NCBI GenBank assembly: GCA_963854735.1
Contig: OY978106.1
Span: 868,001 to 932,000, forward strand
Direction: 5' to 3'
Length of the DNA stretch: 64,000 nucleotides
Source of the DNA: Marvania coccoides
Taxonomy: Eukaryota; Chlorophyta; Trebouxiophyceae; Chlorellales; Chlorellaceae
A model generated the notes under the pieces. That model saw only the letters and a list, made by a program, of their open reading frames with translations, was not told the origin of the DNA and searched no databases. Made by a program: the position numbers and the translations under genes. This document shows, piece by piece, positions 53,371 through 64,000 of the stretch. Within the stretch, counting starts at the first letter, position 1. Each line of letters opens with the position of its first letter.

Positions 53371-56300
53371 TCAGCGCCCCTGCCCCCCTTGGCCTCCTGG
53401 ACAGTACCCGGCAATGGCGTGGAGCAGCTCGTTGGGCAACGCAGCGCTCAGGTGGATGCCGACGCCGTCCCTCTCCCAGTCCAGCGCTCGCATGGCTGCC
53501 AAGAGGTCCTCGTTGCGCCCCTCGGCTCGCGCCTGCAGCATCTCCTGTGCCGCTCTGGCTAAATCCGACATTGTCACGCCAGCTCGTGCTGGCTCTGCAG
53601 CCTGTTGAGGCGTGCCCCGCCCATGCCCGTCCCCAGAAGCATAACAGGCAGAGACTGGCGGGAGAGCGCCCTGCGGCATCGGCCTGGACTGAAGCTGCAT
53701 GGCAGGTGCCGGGGGAGCGGCAGCAGGGGGAGCGGGAGGGGGGCCCCCGCCGGCTTGTGAGGCCGCCAGGTTGCGCAGCCCTAGGCGCACGCGGTCGATG
53801 GAAAGCTCGCCGTGCTCCCCGCACATATCCGGAGGAATGGGCACGGTCTGGCCCGCCCGCTGCGCAGCTGAAATTTCCTGCGAAATTAGGGGGCAGAAAG
53901 AACAGAACGGGGTTTAAACTAAGAAAAAATATCAGAAAAGAAAGAAAGGAAGAAAGCTCACCGTGACAATCTTTGCGGCCAACACGTCGATGTCCCGCTC
54001 AGCAATGCCGCTGGCAATGGCGGCACTCAGGCCCTCCGCCAGAGCACGCAAGGCATCAGGACCGCCGTTGCCATCGCCCTGCTGCTGTTGGGGCCGCCCA
54101 GGGGGAGGAGCAAACCTCTGCTGCTGCTGTTGGTGTTGGTAGAGGCCTGGAGGAAAGCGTTGCTGCTGTAGGGGGCCTGCAGCGGCGAAATGGCGCGGCT
54201 GCGGCGGCATTCTGGGCACAAATCCCGGGTGGGGGTGAGTGGGGGGGTTCCAGGGCTGGGCCGGGTTGTACTGGGGCATGGGAGGGAGGGCGCTAGGAGG
54301 CGGTGCTGGGCGGAAATAAGGCCTGGAATCTACTGAATGAGAACGCACAGGCATCGCTGACGCCGCCCCTTTCCTGAATGCCGCCACGTGCTCTGCGTAG
54401 TGCGCCTGCTGCGCCGCGTGCTCTGCCGGAGTGGGCGGCAGCATTGAGAGGGGGGGCGGCGCAGCCCACCCTCCCCCTCCCCCGCCGTGTTGAATCAGCC
54501 CCATCAGCCCCCCAGAGTACCGGCTCTCCCACCGCCGCCGCTCCGCCTGCAGCTCCTGCTCCAGCTCCTCCCGCTTCTGCTGCTGCGCCGCCAGCAGCGC
54601 CTTCATCTGCGCGGGGTTCATGTCGATACTAGCCAAGGGAGCAGCTCCGCTGTACCTTCCTGCACTCCCCCCTCCGTATCCCCGCCCTGAAAGTTCCCCC
54701 TGAGCCACGGGGTACGTGCCATGGCTGCCAGTCCCCCTTCGCCGCTTCGTCCCCCTCCTGTCGTCATCCCCCGCCTCCTCGCCCGCGCTGATGTCGTCGT
54801 CCTCGTCCCCCCTCTCATCGCCGCTGCGGCCGCTGCCCCAGCCGTCGCTTCCCAGCTCGTCAGCGAAAGTGACTTGGCCCTTGGGGGCGCCATCATCCAG
54901 GGTGCCCTGCTCCATCAGTTTGGCGTGGAAGCCGGGAGGGGGGCGCGCACGCCTACCCCGACCCCTGAGCCCCTCGTCCTCGGCTCTGAGCGCGTCGCTG
55001 GCCTGCGCTGCCGCCTCTGCCAAGCCGTCAATCGTCGACTGCGGATTTCTCGATTTCCGCTTGGAAGAACCACTCAGGCGGGGTGCAAACGCGCGCTGCT
55101 GGGGTGCAGAAGGGTACTCCACGATGCGATCCCTCAAGGGGAAGCTTTGGCGGGAGCCAGCGTGCTGCTGGTAGGCTGCAGCGGAGGTGGTAGTGGAGAC
55201 CCTGGGAATCTCCAAAATCGCACTGGGATGCTGCTGTTGTGCTGCAAGATCGGCGTAGTAGGCACTGCGCCCCACCCCCATGTCTGCCACTGCGTCAAAA
55301 GGCTGCAGCTGCCTGGGGTCAAGAAACAATTCATCGTCGGCATTGGCTTCAGCAGGCTGCGCAGCCTTGGGGGCAGCCCCCACGGTAGCAAGCGCGGCAG
55401 AAGCGGCATTGTCTTCTGGCTCGGCTTTTACTTCGGCTCTGGGCAATGGACCCTCAGCAGCCTGGGCGTTCTCTTGCGCCGCCGCTGCTGGCTCTGCTGA
55501 CGGCGCAGAAGCCGGCCTAGACGCTGCCTCTACCACGGATTCGAAATACTGCCGACTTGCTGCCGCTGCGCAGTTTTTAAAAGAAGGAATTTGCGTAAAT
55601 TTTGGTTTCATTGCGGGAAAAAAAATGGATTGGACGAGTAGGGCACGTCAATATTGGCTTACCGGGAGTGTAGTGCGGCTGCTGGGCCGCCACACGTCCC
55701 TGGAGTGCCACCACATGCTCCGGACGGCTCTGGTTCTCAGGAAAAGGCACAATGTCTGTAGCATCAGCGGGCGGCAGCTGCTTTTTGGACGGCTGCAAAA
55801 CGAGGGCGAAAAATATCGAATTTCAGGGTAAAGTAAATCCGTTAAGAGTTCCGTAAATGCAAAATAATAAGAAACACGGTTTTTGCAGTTTAAAAGTGGA
55901 CTCACGGGTTGCCCCGACGGCGGCTCAGTGAGACGAATGTGAGCGTGCTCTGCGTCGAACTTGAACACCTCGGGGTCAAATTCAGCAATCCTGCAGTTCA
56001 GCATAGTCCAAAATATGCGTGAGCGCCCCATTCCGCGCATTCGGCACACCTCCAGTGCAAAACAAAGATTTTTTTCTGCGTCCAGGCGCTGCCCCCCTCC
56101 CTCGCTCTCACCTTTCGGGGTCGCCCACCGCGACCCACTGGGTGTCCGCTGCAGAGAATCCTGCCAAAATTGGGGGAAAGGAGGGTGCAACGGGGTGAGA
56201 ATCAAGCTGCAGAGCCCTGTAGTTACCGAAGATTGCCGGCCATGCAGCGCATGGCAAAAAACCAGGAATGGCCACTTCACACTGAGCTCACCCGGAAACG

Positions 56301-56531
56301 CTACGTGCACGCAGTCGATGCCATCTATTTTGTGAATCTCAGAGATGGCGACGGCGCGGTACCACCAGTAACGCTTGAAGCTGCAGCACTCAGGAGAAAA
56401 AAAATAGGTGAATGAAATACAAGTGACAAAAATAGGGTATTGCTGCCCCAATTTCCCCTGGAAATCGGATTTCCTTACCAGACGATGGGATTTGTGGGCA
56501 CCACGGCGACCAGCGAGGGCGAACTCTGCAT
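53371..56531 (-). CDS. Array gene D: Gln/Pro-rich nuclear-type protein with Tudor/SAWADEE-like N-terminus
   Basis: Exons in transcription order are 56479-56531, 56292-56380, 56112-56160, 55906-55990, 55663-55792, 53962-55565 and 53371-53877, giving 838 residues. All junction phases equal those of gene A. The N-terminal module reads CFKRYWWYRAVAIS, IDCVHVAFPGFSAADTQWV and IAEFDPEVFKFD. Then LPPADATDIVPFPEN, SSKRKSRNPQSTIDGL, RRARPPPGFHAKLMEQGTLD, an acidic patch, RRGTKRRRG, and a Pro/Gln-rich region. The last exon has EISAAQRAGQTVPIPPDMC, GELSIDRVRLGLRNL and LPNELLHAIAGY. As for gene A, no named family is recognised, and chromatin association is inference. The start ATG at 56531 is well placed but short of promoter evidence. 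Confidence 0.75.
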
Positions 56532-58167
56532 TCGATCTCGGCTCTAATCAGGGCTCAAAAAAAACAACTAGCATACAGTATATCGAAAGATTTGGCCGAT
56601 CGGCTATTCCGCCCTCTCAAGCCCATGTGCATCAATTGCCCAATTCAGGGCAGGCTCAGCGAGCGCCGCTGTAATTATTACTTTCAATTCCGTCGGGCAT
56701 TTCTGTTTTATTTTTTTTAACTCGATGCAAGGAGACGGTTTGCGTGAATCTGATCGGAAAAACTATATATACACCATCAAATCAAGCCCCCTTAATGTAT
56801 AGATGGGGGGAAGAAGAAAAACGAAGAAAAAATATTAATTGCCTGGGGTCTGATGGGGGTGTATTTAGGCCGTTGTGGTAACGCAGCTAAGGATTTTCAT
56901 TATTATTTATAAGCGTGTACAATTGAGCACACGCTCCCCTCATTATTGTACTGTACGGATGTCTTACCAACGCCTGACATGCACTCAATATTCTTTGTCG
57001 TCCACAAGAACAGCGGAATTTATATGCACGCAATCCCGCGATTTTTAAAGCAGAGATTGCCGCCAAAACTCCTCGTTGAGAAAACCAGAGGGTGGTAGTT
57101 TTTCAAATTAACTTAGTTTATGACCCCGCCTCGGCAAACATGCTGAGCTGAGCTCCTTTTTGGATTCCAATGGGTGTCTCTTAGAAACAAAATCCGGCTG
57201 TAGTCCTGGGGGGATTGTCTATCCTTCCATGCTTTGGGATTTCAAATAATTAATGCGGCGTTGAATAAATTCATTGGAGCGTTGAATACGAAAATGGAGC
57301 GGTAAATGTTGATATAGCATCCCATTTGGGAAGTTCTATCGCGTGGCATTTGAGAGGTCGCATGAAACCCGAGTGGGCTGCCCCATGCGGTGCGAGATTG
57401 GCGGGGCTGTGAGTCCATGCTGCCACGATTTCGTGCAAATTCTCATTTTGAATAGTAGGTACGTTTTGGGGTTAGAATTGGGCTACACAGCGTTATTTGT
57501 TAGACACTAAAATTGGTTGTGCTCGCCGACACGAGTCTGTGTGGGGCCCAAGTGGCGATTTTTTTTTCCTTATCACTGCTTCGCCGCACAGATTCCACGC
57601 CTTCCGCCAGGGTGTGGGCCGCAGCGCTGGTGTCTAGCTGCTCTGGGGCCCCAGCAGCACACTGGAGAATTTGTCTCTAGAGAGCAGAGCAGCAGTCTGG
57701 CACCCAACAAAGATGAATGTTGATCAGATGGCCTGGAAGTACCCTCGCATGTATAGTTGTAACGAATATTTTCTCGCAAACACAGCTGGGTTTGCCACCG
57801 CATCATTTGCTTGGATAGCCCCGAAATAAAACACACAATGATTTTAACATTTGAAGACAAACAGTAGGAACGAGAAACAGAAGTTGCCACATTGCGATTA
57901 TTGAATAAATCAATATATAAAATGAAGCAGTGATCAACAGTATTCGGAGGAGGGCAAACAGAAATTCTACAGACAGAAAAAATATGATCATAATTATATA
58001 CCATTTGCGTTCATCTGCTCCATATACTATCAAAAGAATTAAAAGAACATCATTCACAGAGAGAACGCTGAATACGATGCATGCTGAGCTGAGAGATAAT
58101 CGTGATCAATTTCATTCCACACAGCGCAAGCAGCTAATCAGTTCCGCTAATTCCGCCACTTTGACTG
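56532..58167. other. Long spacer between array gene D and the ABC transporter
   Basis: About 1.6 kb, mostly AT-rich, between two divergent genes. A GC-richer patch at 57590-57720 has no coding or RNA signature that I can identify. Nothing else seen. Confidence 0.45.
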
Positions 58168-61100
58168 ATGTCGCAACCCCACATTGCAATGGAGATTGAG
58201 GATGCGGAGGCTGGAAGCGGCAATGCGCAGCAATCTACCTGGTGGTGGGTGATAAATTATTTTATTTTTGCTATGTTAAAAAACACGCCCCTGTGCTTTC
58301 TCATACACTTCTTCCACCCCTCTACAGGTCCCGACGCCCCTCATTCTTGCCAGCCTGGCTCGGAGGAGGCCACCACTCCGCCTCCTCTGGCTTTCGCCGC
58401 CTTTCCACCGACGATTTGACGACGCACCCCCACTACCGCTACGGCGAATCCACGCGGTGTTGCCCCGAAGATGACGCTGGCCCGCTCAGCAAGGTCCTGT
58501 TCCTGTGGGTCGGTGGTCTTTTACGCCTCGGCGGCGAAAAAACGTTAGAGCCCGAGGACTTATGGGACGTTTCTCGGCGGGATCAAGCCACCACGGTGTC
58601 CACTGCGTTTCAGTCCCAGCTAGAGGCGTGCGATGGCTCAATTGCGCGCGCCATGTGGAAAATCCACGGCCAAAAATTCATCCTCGCTGGCCTCATCAAG
58701 CTCGCGCACGACTGCGTCATGTTTCTGGGGCCGTTCCTGCTGGAGCAGCTACTGAAAGACCTGCAGGCGGGGGGTGGCGGGCGGCGGGGGCTGGGGCTGG
58801 CCTCTGCGCTGGCAGGAGCAGCGGTCGTTGAAACTCTAGCCATTAATATCTACTTCCACATGATTTTCCGCATCTGTCTGTCGTTGAAGACCTCGCTCGT
58901 GGACCTGCTGTACGCCAAGAGCCTGCGCCTCAGCTCCGCGGCCAAGGCCAGCCACGGCACCGGCGCCATCGTGAATCTGCAGAGTAATGACGCTGCCAAG
59001 CTGTGGACCATCCCGCAGTACCTGCACATGTTGTGGTCGGGGCCTCTGCAGGTGAGGAAATTAGAAGAAATGTCGCGTTAATTTAATAACCTTTTCCATA
59101 CTGACGTCCCCAAATGAAATAAGTAAATAATTAATAGTAACGTTTTTTTTTTAATAATTGTCCCTCCAAAATTTGCTGCAGATCGTGGCTGTCATGGGTC
59201 TGCTGGTGCGCGTGCTGCGCCCCATCCCCGCTGCGGTGGGCCTGGTCGTCACCCTTGCTCTCATCCCGCTCTCCGCCTTTGTCGCCAGGGCGTTGGCCCG
59301 TGTGCGCAAGCGCGTGGTGGCGCTGACCGACGCGCGGGTGAAGCTGTGCGGGGAGGTTATCACCGGGGTCAAAGCAATCAAGCTGTACGCGTGGGAGGAG
59401 GCGTACCGGGATCGCATCACCGAGCTGCGGCAGCGGGAGCTGAAGGAGATCCGCACTGCGCTGTTGATCGGCACGTGGAACACAGTTTTGTGGGTAGGAG
59501 GCCCCATTGTCATTTCCATGGCAGGTAGGGTTATTCACCAGTAACTGATCTGAGCAGCAGTTTTGCACTACACTGTGGTAATTTTCCAAGTTATTCATTG
59601 CTCATCACCTCCCCCCCCCCCCCCCCCCCCTCTCATCTGTGCAGCGTTTCTGACCTACACCGCCCTGGGCTACAAGCTCACCGCCTCCGTCGCCTTCCCC
59701 GCCCTCTCCCTCTTCAACCTCCTGCGCTTCCCCGTGATGATGTTTCCCACGCAGCTCACCAACCTAGTCAACGGCAAAGTCGGTTTGGATCGCTTGCAGC
59801 GCTTCATGGGGGCCGAAGAGATGCGCCAGCCGCCCCAGCAGCCCCCCAGCTCCACTCCCCGCGATCCCGTGGTGGCGGTGACGCGCGGGACCTTCTCGTG
59901 GGGCCCTGCTGCGCCGCCTGTGCTGCGAGACGTTGATTTTGAAGTCCGCCCCGGACTGCTCGCAATTGTGGTGGGGGCGGTGGGGGCGGGGAAGTCGTCG
60001 CTGCTGGCTGCGCTTCTGGGAGAGCTTTCTTGTATTTCCGGGAGGGTGGTCGTTAAAGGAGCGGTGGGCTATGCCCAGCAGGACCCTTGGATTCAAAATG
60101 CCAGCCTTCGGGACAACGTGCTGATGGGGGCGGCGGAGTGCGACGAGGGGCGCTACAACGCGGTGCTGGACGCGTGCGCGCTGCGGCCGGACCTGGAGGC
60201 GCTGCCCGCCGGCGACGCCACAGAAATCGGAGAAAAGGTGAGCGGCAATAAAAATGGAGGGAGAAACTTTTTCTTTTTATTGAATTGCTGTTTCCAAGGT
60301 TTCTAAAATTTTACAAGTTATTTTCAGTGCTTTGCACTTCAGCTATCGACTTCCTTCCTCCCTGGGTTTTCAAATACTCACTCTACTTTCCAACGCAAAA
60401 TTTACCCAGGGAGTCAATCTGTCTGGCGGGCAACGCGCCCGAGTGGCTCTAGCGCGCGCCTGCTACGCCGCAGCCGACGTCCTCCTGCTGGATGACCCCC
60501 TCTCAGCGGTGGATGCGCACGTGGGCCGCCACCTGTTCGAGAAATGCGTGCTGGGCCTGCTGGGCGGCACCACCCGCATCCTGGTCACCCACCAGCTGCA
60601 GTTCCTGCCCGCTGCTGACGTGGTGCTGGTGGTAAATGACGGTCGAATAGCTGAACATGGGACGTACGCAGAGCTGACTGCTAAAGGGGTCGATTTCCAT
60701 CAATTTGAGCTGTTTGAAGGGGAGGAAGAAGGTGGAGATGAGGGGAGCAAGGCTGGTAACGCCCTCGGAGGCAGCAGTGGAAGAGAAAACGGAAAGCAGG
60801 CGGTGGCGGCGGCAGAGAATGATGAAGAGGGGGAAGAGGACCCTTCAGCAGAGGTGCCGCTCCTGGAGCTGGCGGACCTCAACCCTCCGTTGAACGCAGA
60901 GGGGCAGGCCATGTCGGCTGTGCTCAAAGATGAAGCAGCTGCCGCCGCTTACTCCCTTGCCACTGCCACCACCAAACCAGGCTCCCCGCACGCTCGCTCC
61001 CGCCCCCCTTCACCCTCCCCTTCCTCAGACCTTGAAGAAATCGACCTTGAGGACGCGCCACTGATGCTCAGCGGGCCCAGGGGTGCATTTGCAGACAGCA

Positions 61101-63421
61101 GCGCTGTGTGTGCAGCAGCGCAGACGGCAGGGGCGGTGCAACCTCAGCTCCTACACGGTACAGCTAGGAATCACCCCGGCTCCCCTTCTTCCTCTGCCTC
61201 TGACAAATTTGCTTCCTCCTCCTCCGCCGCCGCCGCTGCCGCAAATAAATCTTTGGCGGCGCAGCTGACGAAGGCGGAGGAAAGGGCGGTGGGCCGGGTG
61301 GAGAAGCGGGTGTATTTCAGCTACTTTGTGGCGTGGGGCGGGCCGGCGATGCTCATTCCAGGCGCGATTGTGGCGTTGGCTGTGTCAGAGCGGGGCCTTC
61401 AAGCCGGGCAGCACTGGTGGCTCAACGTGTGGTCGGACGCTGCCGCAGAGGGCGACATCGACACCAGCTTCTACATGTCGGTGTTTTTCGGCCTGGGCAC
61501 CGCTTCTTTAGTCTTCCAGATATTCAGAGCGGTGGCTTTGGTGCTGGCTTCTCTCGGCGCCGCTCGCCGCCTCCACGAATCGCTGCTTAGCACGGTGCTG
61601 CGCCTCCCGATGTCGTTCTTTGACTCCCAGCCCACGGGCCGCCTGTTGAACCGCTTCACAAAGGACGTAGAATCGGTGGACTCGGCCATTCAGGCGTCTG
61701 TCGCTTCGTTTTTGAATTGCGTTGTGAGCGTGCTGTGGTCGCTGGTCATTGTGATAGCGGTGTCCCCCGCGGTGGCCGCCGCGCTGATCCCCCTGGGGAT
61801 CGCGTACGCGGCAGTACAGAAGCGGTACATAGCGACGTCTCGAGAACTGAAACGCCTCGACTCCCTCGCCCTGTCCCCCATTTTTTCGCACTTTGGGGAG
61901 ACGCTGGCGGGGCTCGCGACCTTGCGCGCCTTCCGGGCGCAGCATCGCTTCGCCGACCGCAACGCCGCTCTGTTAGATTTATCCAACCGCTGCTACTGGC
62001 CGGCGCAGTGCATCAACCGCTGGCTGTCGGTGCGGCTGGAGCTGCTGGGCACGGGGGTGGTTTTTGGCACCGCTGTGATGGTGTCGTCAGCCATGCCCAC
62101 CTCGCCAGGCATGGCTGGGTTGGCGCTGACGAGCGCCCTCAGCTTGACGGGGCTGCTGAACTGGCTGGTGCGGCAGAGCACCGAACTTGAGGTGTCGATG
62201 AACGCGGTGGAGAGGATGATTGAGTACGACTCGGAGCCGACCGAGGCGCCTGCTGAGGTAAGATCAAACCAGCAGTCGATTCATTTTGTATAATAGCTTG
62301 CCGGCGGTGGTGTTTTTTGCACGGCAAAATACCTCTGTTTTTACTTGATTTAACACCAATGTCATTAGTTATTTCCCCAATTATTTTCTTCTAAATCCTG
62401 CGTATATATTAACGTTACGTTACCCCCTCCATTGCAGGTGCCGGAGCGGCGTCCGCTGCCGGCGTGGCCCTCCCAGGGCCGCATCCAGGTCGAAAACCTG
62501 GTGGTGCGGTACCGCCCGGGGCTGGACCCGGTCCTCAAGGGCGTTTCTTTCGAGGTTCGACCCAGGGAGAAGGTGGGAGTAGTGGGTCGCACCGGCTCTG
62601 GCAAGTCTACGCTCATGATGGCGCTGTACCGCATTGTAGAGCCCACTGGGGGGCGCATCGTCATCGACGGCATCGACGTCTCCACAATCGGTGAGATATT
62701 TGCAGTTTGAGAAGCTGCAGATTATTCTCAACTTCTGCCGAGTTGGCCACCATTTTTTCAGTTTTTACTTGCTTTGCAGCCACGTGCTTCTTTTATTTTA
62801 GTTTATAAAACATTGAAATTCGTCCTGATTAAATTAACTATTCATTTTTTCAACTTATTTCTTTTCCTGGCTGCAGGTCTCCGTGACCTCCGCTCCCGCC
62901 TGGCTTTGGTGCCCCAAGACCCCGTGCTCTTCACCGGCACATTCCGCAGCAACCTCGACCCCTTTGATGCCTACGCCGCCGACGGAGACGCCCCCCTTTG
63001 GTCCGCCTTAGAGCGAGCAGGCCTCGCCGCCACCGTTCGCTCCTCCGCCAGCGGTTTAGACGCCCACGTGGCCGAGGGCGGCTCCAACCTGAGCGCGGGG
63101 CAGCGCCAGTTGCTTTGCATGGCGCGCGCGCTGCTGCGCCACGCGCGGGTGCTCATTCTGGACGAAGCAACCTCGTCCCTGGATGCCGCCTCCGACGCCG
63201 CCATTCAGGCAACGATTGCGACCGCGTTTAGGGACCGCACGGTGCTGACGATTGCGCACCGACTGCACACGATTGTGGGGTCTGATAGGGTGCTGGTGCT
63301 GGACCAAGGCAAGGTTGTTGAGTATGGGCCACCGGCGAAATTAATGGAGAGCGCCGGAGGGGCGTTCAAAGCACTGGTGGACGAAGCGAGCAAGCAGATG
63401 GACCACTCGTCTGATGGCTAA
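58168..63421 (+). CDS. ABC transporter, ABCC (MRP) subfamily
   Basis: ATP-driven exporter of organic anions or conjugates, by family usually at the vacuolar or plasma membrane. Exons are 58168-58244, 58328-59051, 59182-59524, 59645-60237, 60410-62257, 62438-62690 and 62877-63421, giving 1460 residues. Order is TMD1-NBD1-TMD2-NBD2 without the extra TMD0 of long MRPs. NBD1: VVGAVGAGKSSLLAALLGE, NLSGGQRARVALARA, LLLDDPLSAVD. NBD2: VGRTGSGKSTLMMALYR, LSAGQRQLLCMARALL, LILDEATSSLDAA and H-loop IAHRLHTI. A linker of nearly 200 residues, acidic and Ser/Ala-rich, joins NBD1 to TMD2. The donor of the first intron (GTGGGT at 58245) was chosen to keep phase. Substrate unknown. Confidence 0.93.
59611..59630. 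repeat. Homopolymer C run, 20 bases
   Basis: Twenty C in the third intron of the ABC transporter, about 15 bases before the 3' splice site, so it forms most of the polypyrimidine tract. Confidence 0.9.
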
Positions 63422-63874
63422 TGGTAGTGGAAGTATGGCAGTGAGATATTCTTTCTTTTGCATGTGTTTTATCTTTCTTTTTGGTCTCCTCCTTTCTCCG
63501 GTGGAAAGATTCTTCAGAGGCCTTGAAAGGTCGCCCTAGCCTTCAGAATAAATGTATTGATTAAGCACTAATCGATTTGATTTTTTTCCCTTCTTTTCCA
63601 CCCTACTTCTTTCTTAATTTTCAAATAAACCTACAAATTTTTCTTATTTTTGGCCTGCTGAGCGGACGCTTCCTATGATTCAACGATTTCATCTCCTCGA
63701 AATTCAGCGTGTCTACGAATGCCTAGCTGAAGCCCTCCGTTGTTTGAAAATTAGAAATTCAGGCTTTCTAGATGAAGCCAAAGGCCACGAAATATTGTTC
63801 TCTGTATTCCGCAATTCTTATTTTTTTAATTCGTTTACATGCTTTTATCATTCCCAGTCAGTTAATTAGTCTCA
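63422..63874. other. Convergent spacer, no gene seen
   Basis: 450 AT-rich bases after the ABC transporter stop. An AATAAA at 63547 could serve as a polyadenylation signal. No coding sequence seen. Confidence 0.45.
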
Positions 63875-64000
63875 TCACAAACCCGCCAGCGAGTCCACGA
63901 TGATTTTATACCCCTCAGGCACAGGGCCCCCCCTGGCCACCGCCCCAGCCAACGCCGCCACATCCTCCTCCTGCAGCCCCGGCTGGCGCGCCAAAAACAG
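63875..64000 (-). CDS. 3' end of an unknown gene running off the window
   Basis: The last 126 bases are GC-rich and open on the minus strand, ending at a TGA (63875-63877). The peptide includes PGLQEEDVAALAGAVA and VPEGYKIIVDSLAGL, with exon-like composition. The rest of the gene lies beyond the right edge. Family not recognisable from this fragment. Confidence 0.55.
   Translation of the reverse strand: MFLARQPGLQEEDVAALAGAVARGGPVPEGYKIIVDSLAGL

Noticed and set aside
57590..57720. Possible RNA gene in the GC-rich patch before the ABC transporter
   Set aside because: No clover-leaf, snRNA or snoRNA box could be recognised by eye.
1..64000. CRISPR arrays, bacterial operons, phage or prokaryotic insertion sequences
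   Set aside because: The window has spliced nuclear genes throughout; the tandem repeats present are short satellites without unique spacers.

Overview
The window is nuclear DNA of a photosynthetic eukaryote, most probably a green alga. Genes have short GT-AG introns (about 80-250 bases), GC-rich exons and AT-rich introns and spacers. Several genes are plastid-targeted and typical of the green lineage: FtsZ1, a thylakoid rhodanese, CtpA, CPP1, PAM68 and chlorophyll synthase. A proline-rich wall-type protein and a MYND-finger gene fit a chlorophyte. I cannot name the species. I place 21 protein genes on sequence evidence, plus one partial gene at the right edge, one disrupted gene and one orphan exon. 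Exon borders come from splice signals plus reading-frame and family continuity, not from transcripts.

Layout. 1-13 kb: RAD54B-type recombination ATPase (+), an MBOAT/wax-synthase-like acyltransferase (-), an alpha/beta hydrolase (-), the WDR18/IPI3 ribosome-biogenesis WD40 protein (+), an SRR1-domain protein (+), a cysteine phosphatase (-) and a metallophosphoesterase (+). 13-21 kb: plastid FtsZ1 (-), thylakoid rhodanese (-) divergent from CtpA (+), then a low-complexity coiled-coil protein (-). 21-35 kb: a secreted Pro-rich glycosidase with a DNRLRE module (-), CPP1 (+), an unknown protein (-), a membrane-anchored diflavin reductase (+), PAM68 (-) head-to-head with the glycine-cleavage T-protein (+). 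35-42 kb: a dispersed repeat, a disrupted MYND gene (+), a small tail-anchored unknown protein (-) and chlorophyll synthase (+). 42-57 kb: an array of three paralogous genes on the minus strand, all Gln/Pro-rich nuclear-looking proteins; two have an identifiable N-terminal Tudor/SAWADEE-like module. Inside the array is a recent 1.8-kb direct duplication that left an orphan last exon. 58-63.4 kb: an ABCC/MRP-type transporter (+). The last 126 bases hold the 3' end of a minus-strand gene.

How the genes relate. There is no operon logic, but chloroplast biogenesis is over-represented: division (FtsZ1), chlorophyll synthesis (ChlG, CPP1), photosystem II maturation and assembly (CtpA, PAM68), and photorespiratory glycine cleavage (GCST). 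Two head-to-head pairs with short spacers (rhodanese/CtpA, PAM68/GCST) are candidates for shared promoters.

Most interesting non-genic signals: (1) two inverted copies of a roughly 400-base SINE-like repeat, with a U4-snRNA-like/tRNA-like segment and a tail of AAACC-type short tandem units; (2) a 43-base element shared by introns of two unrelated genes; (3) the array with its tandem duplication flanked three times by TAACATTG; (4) GC-AG introns.
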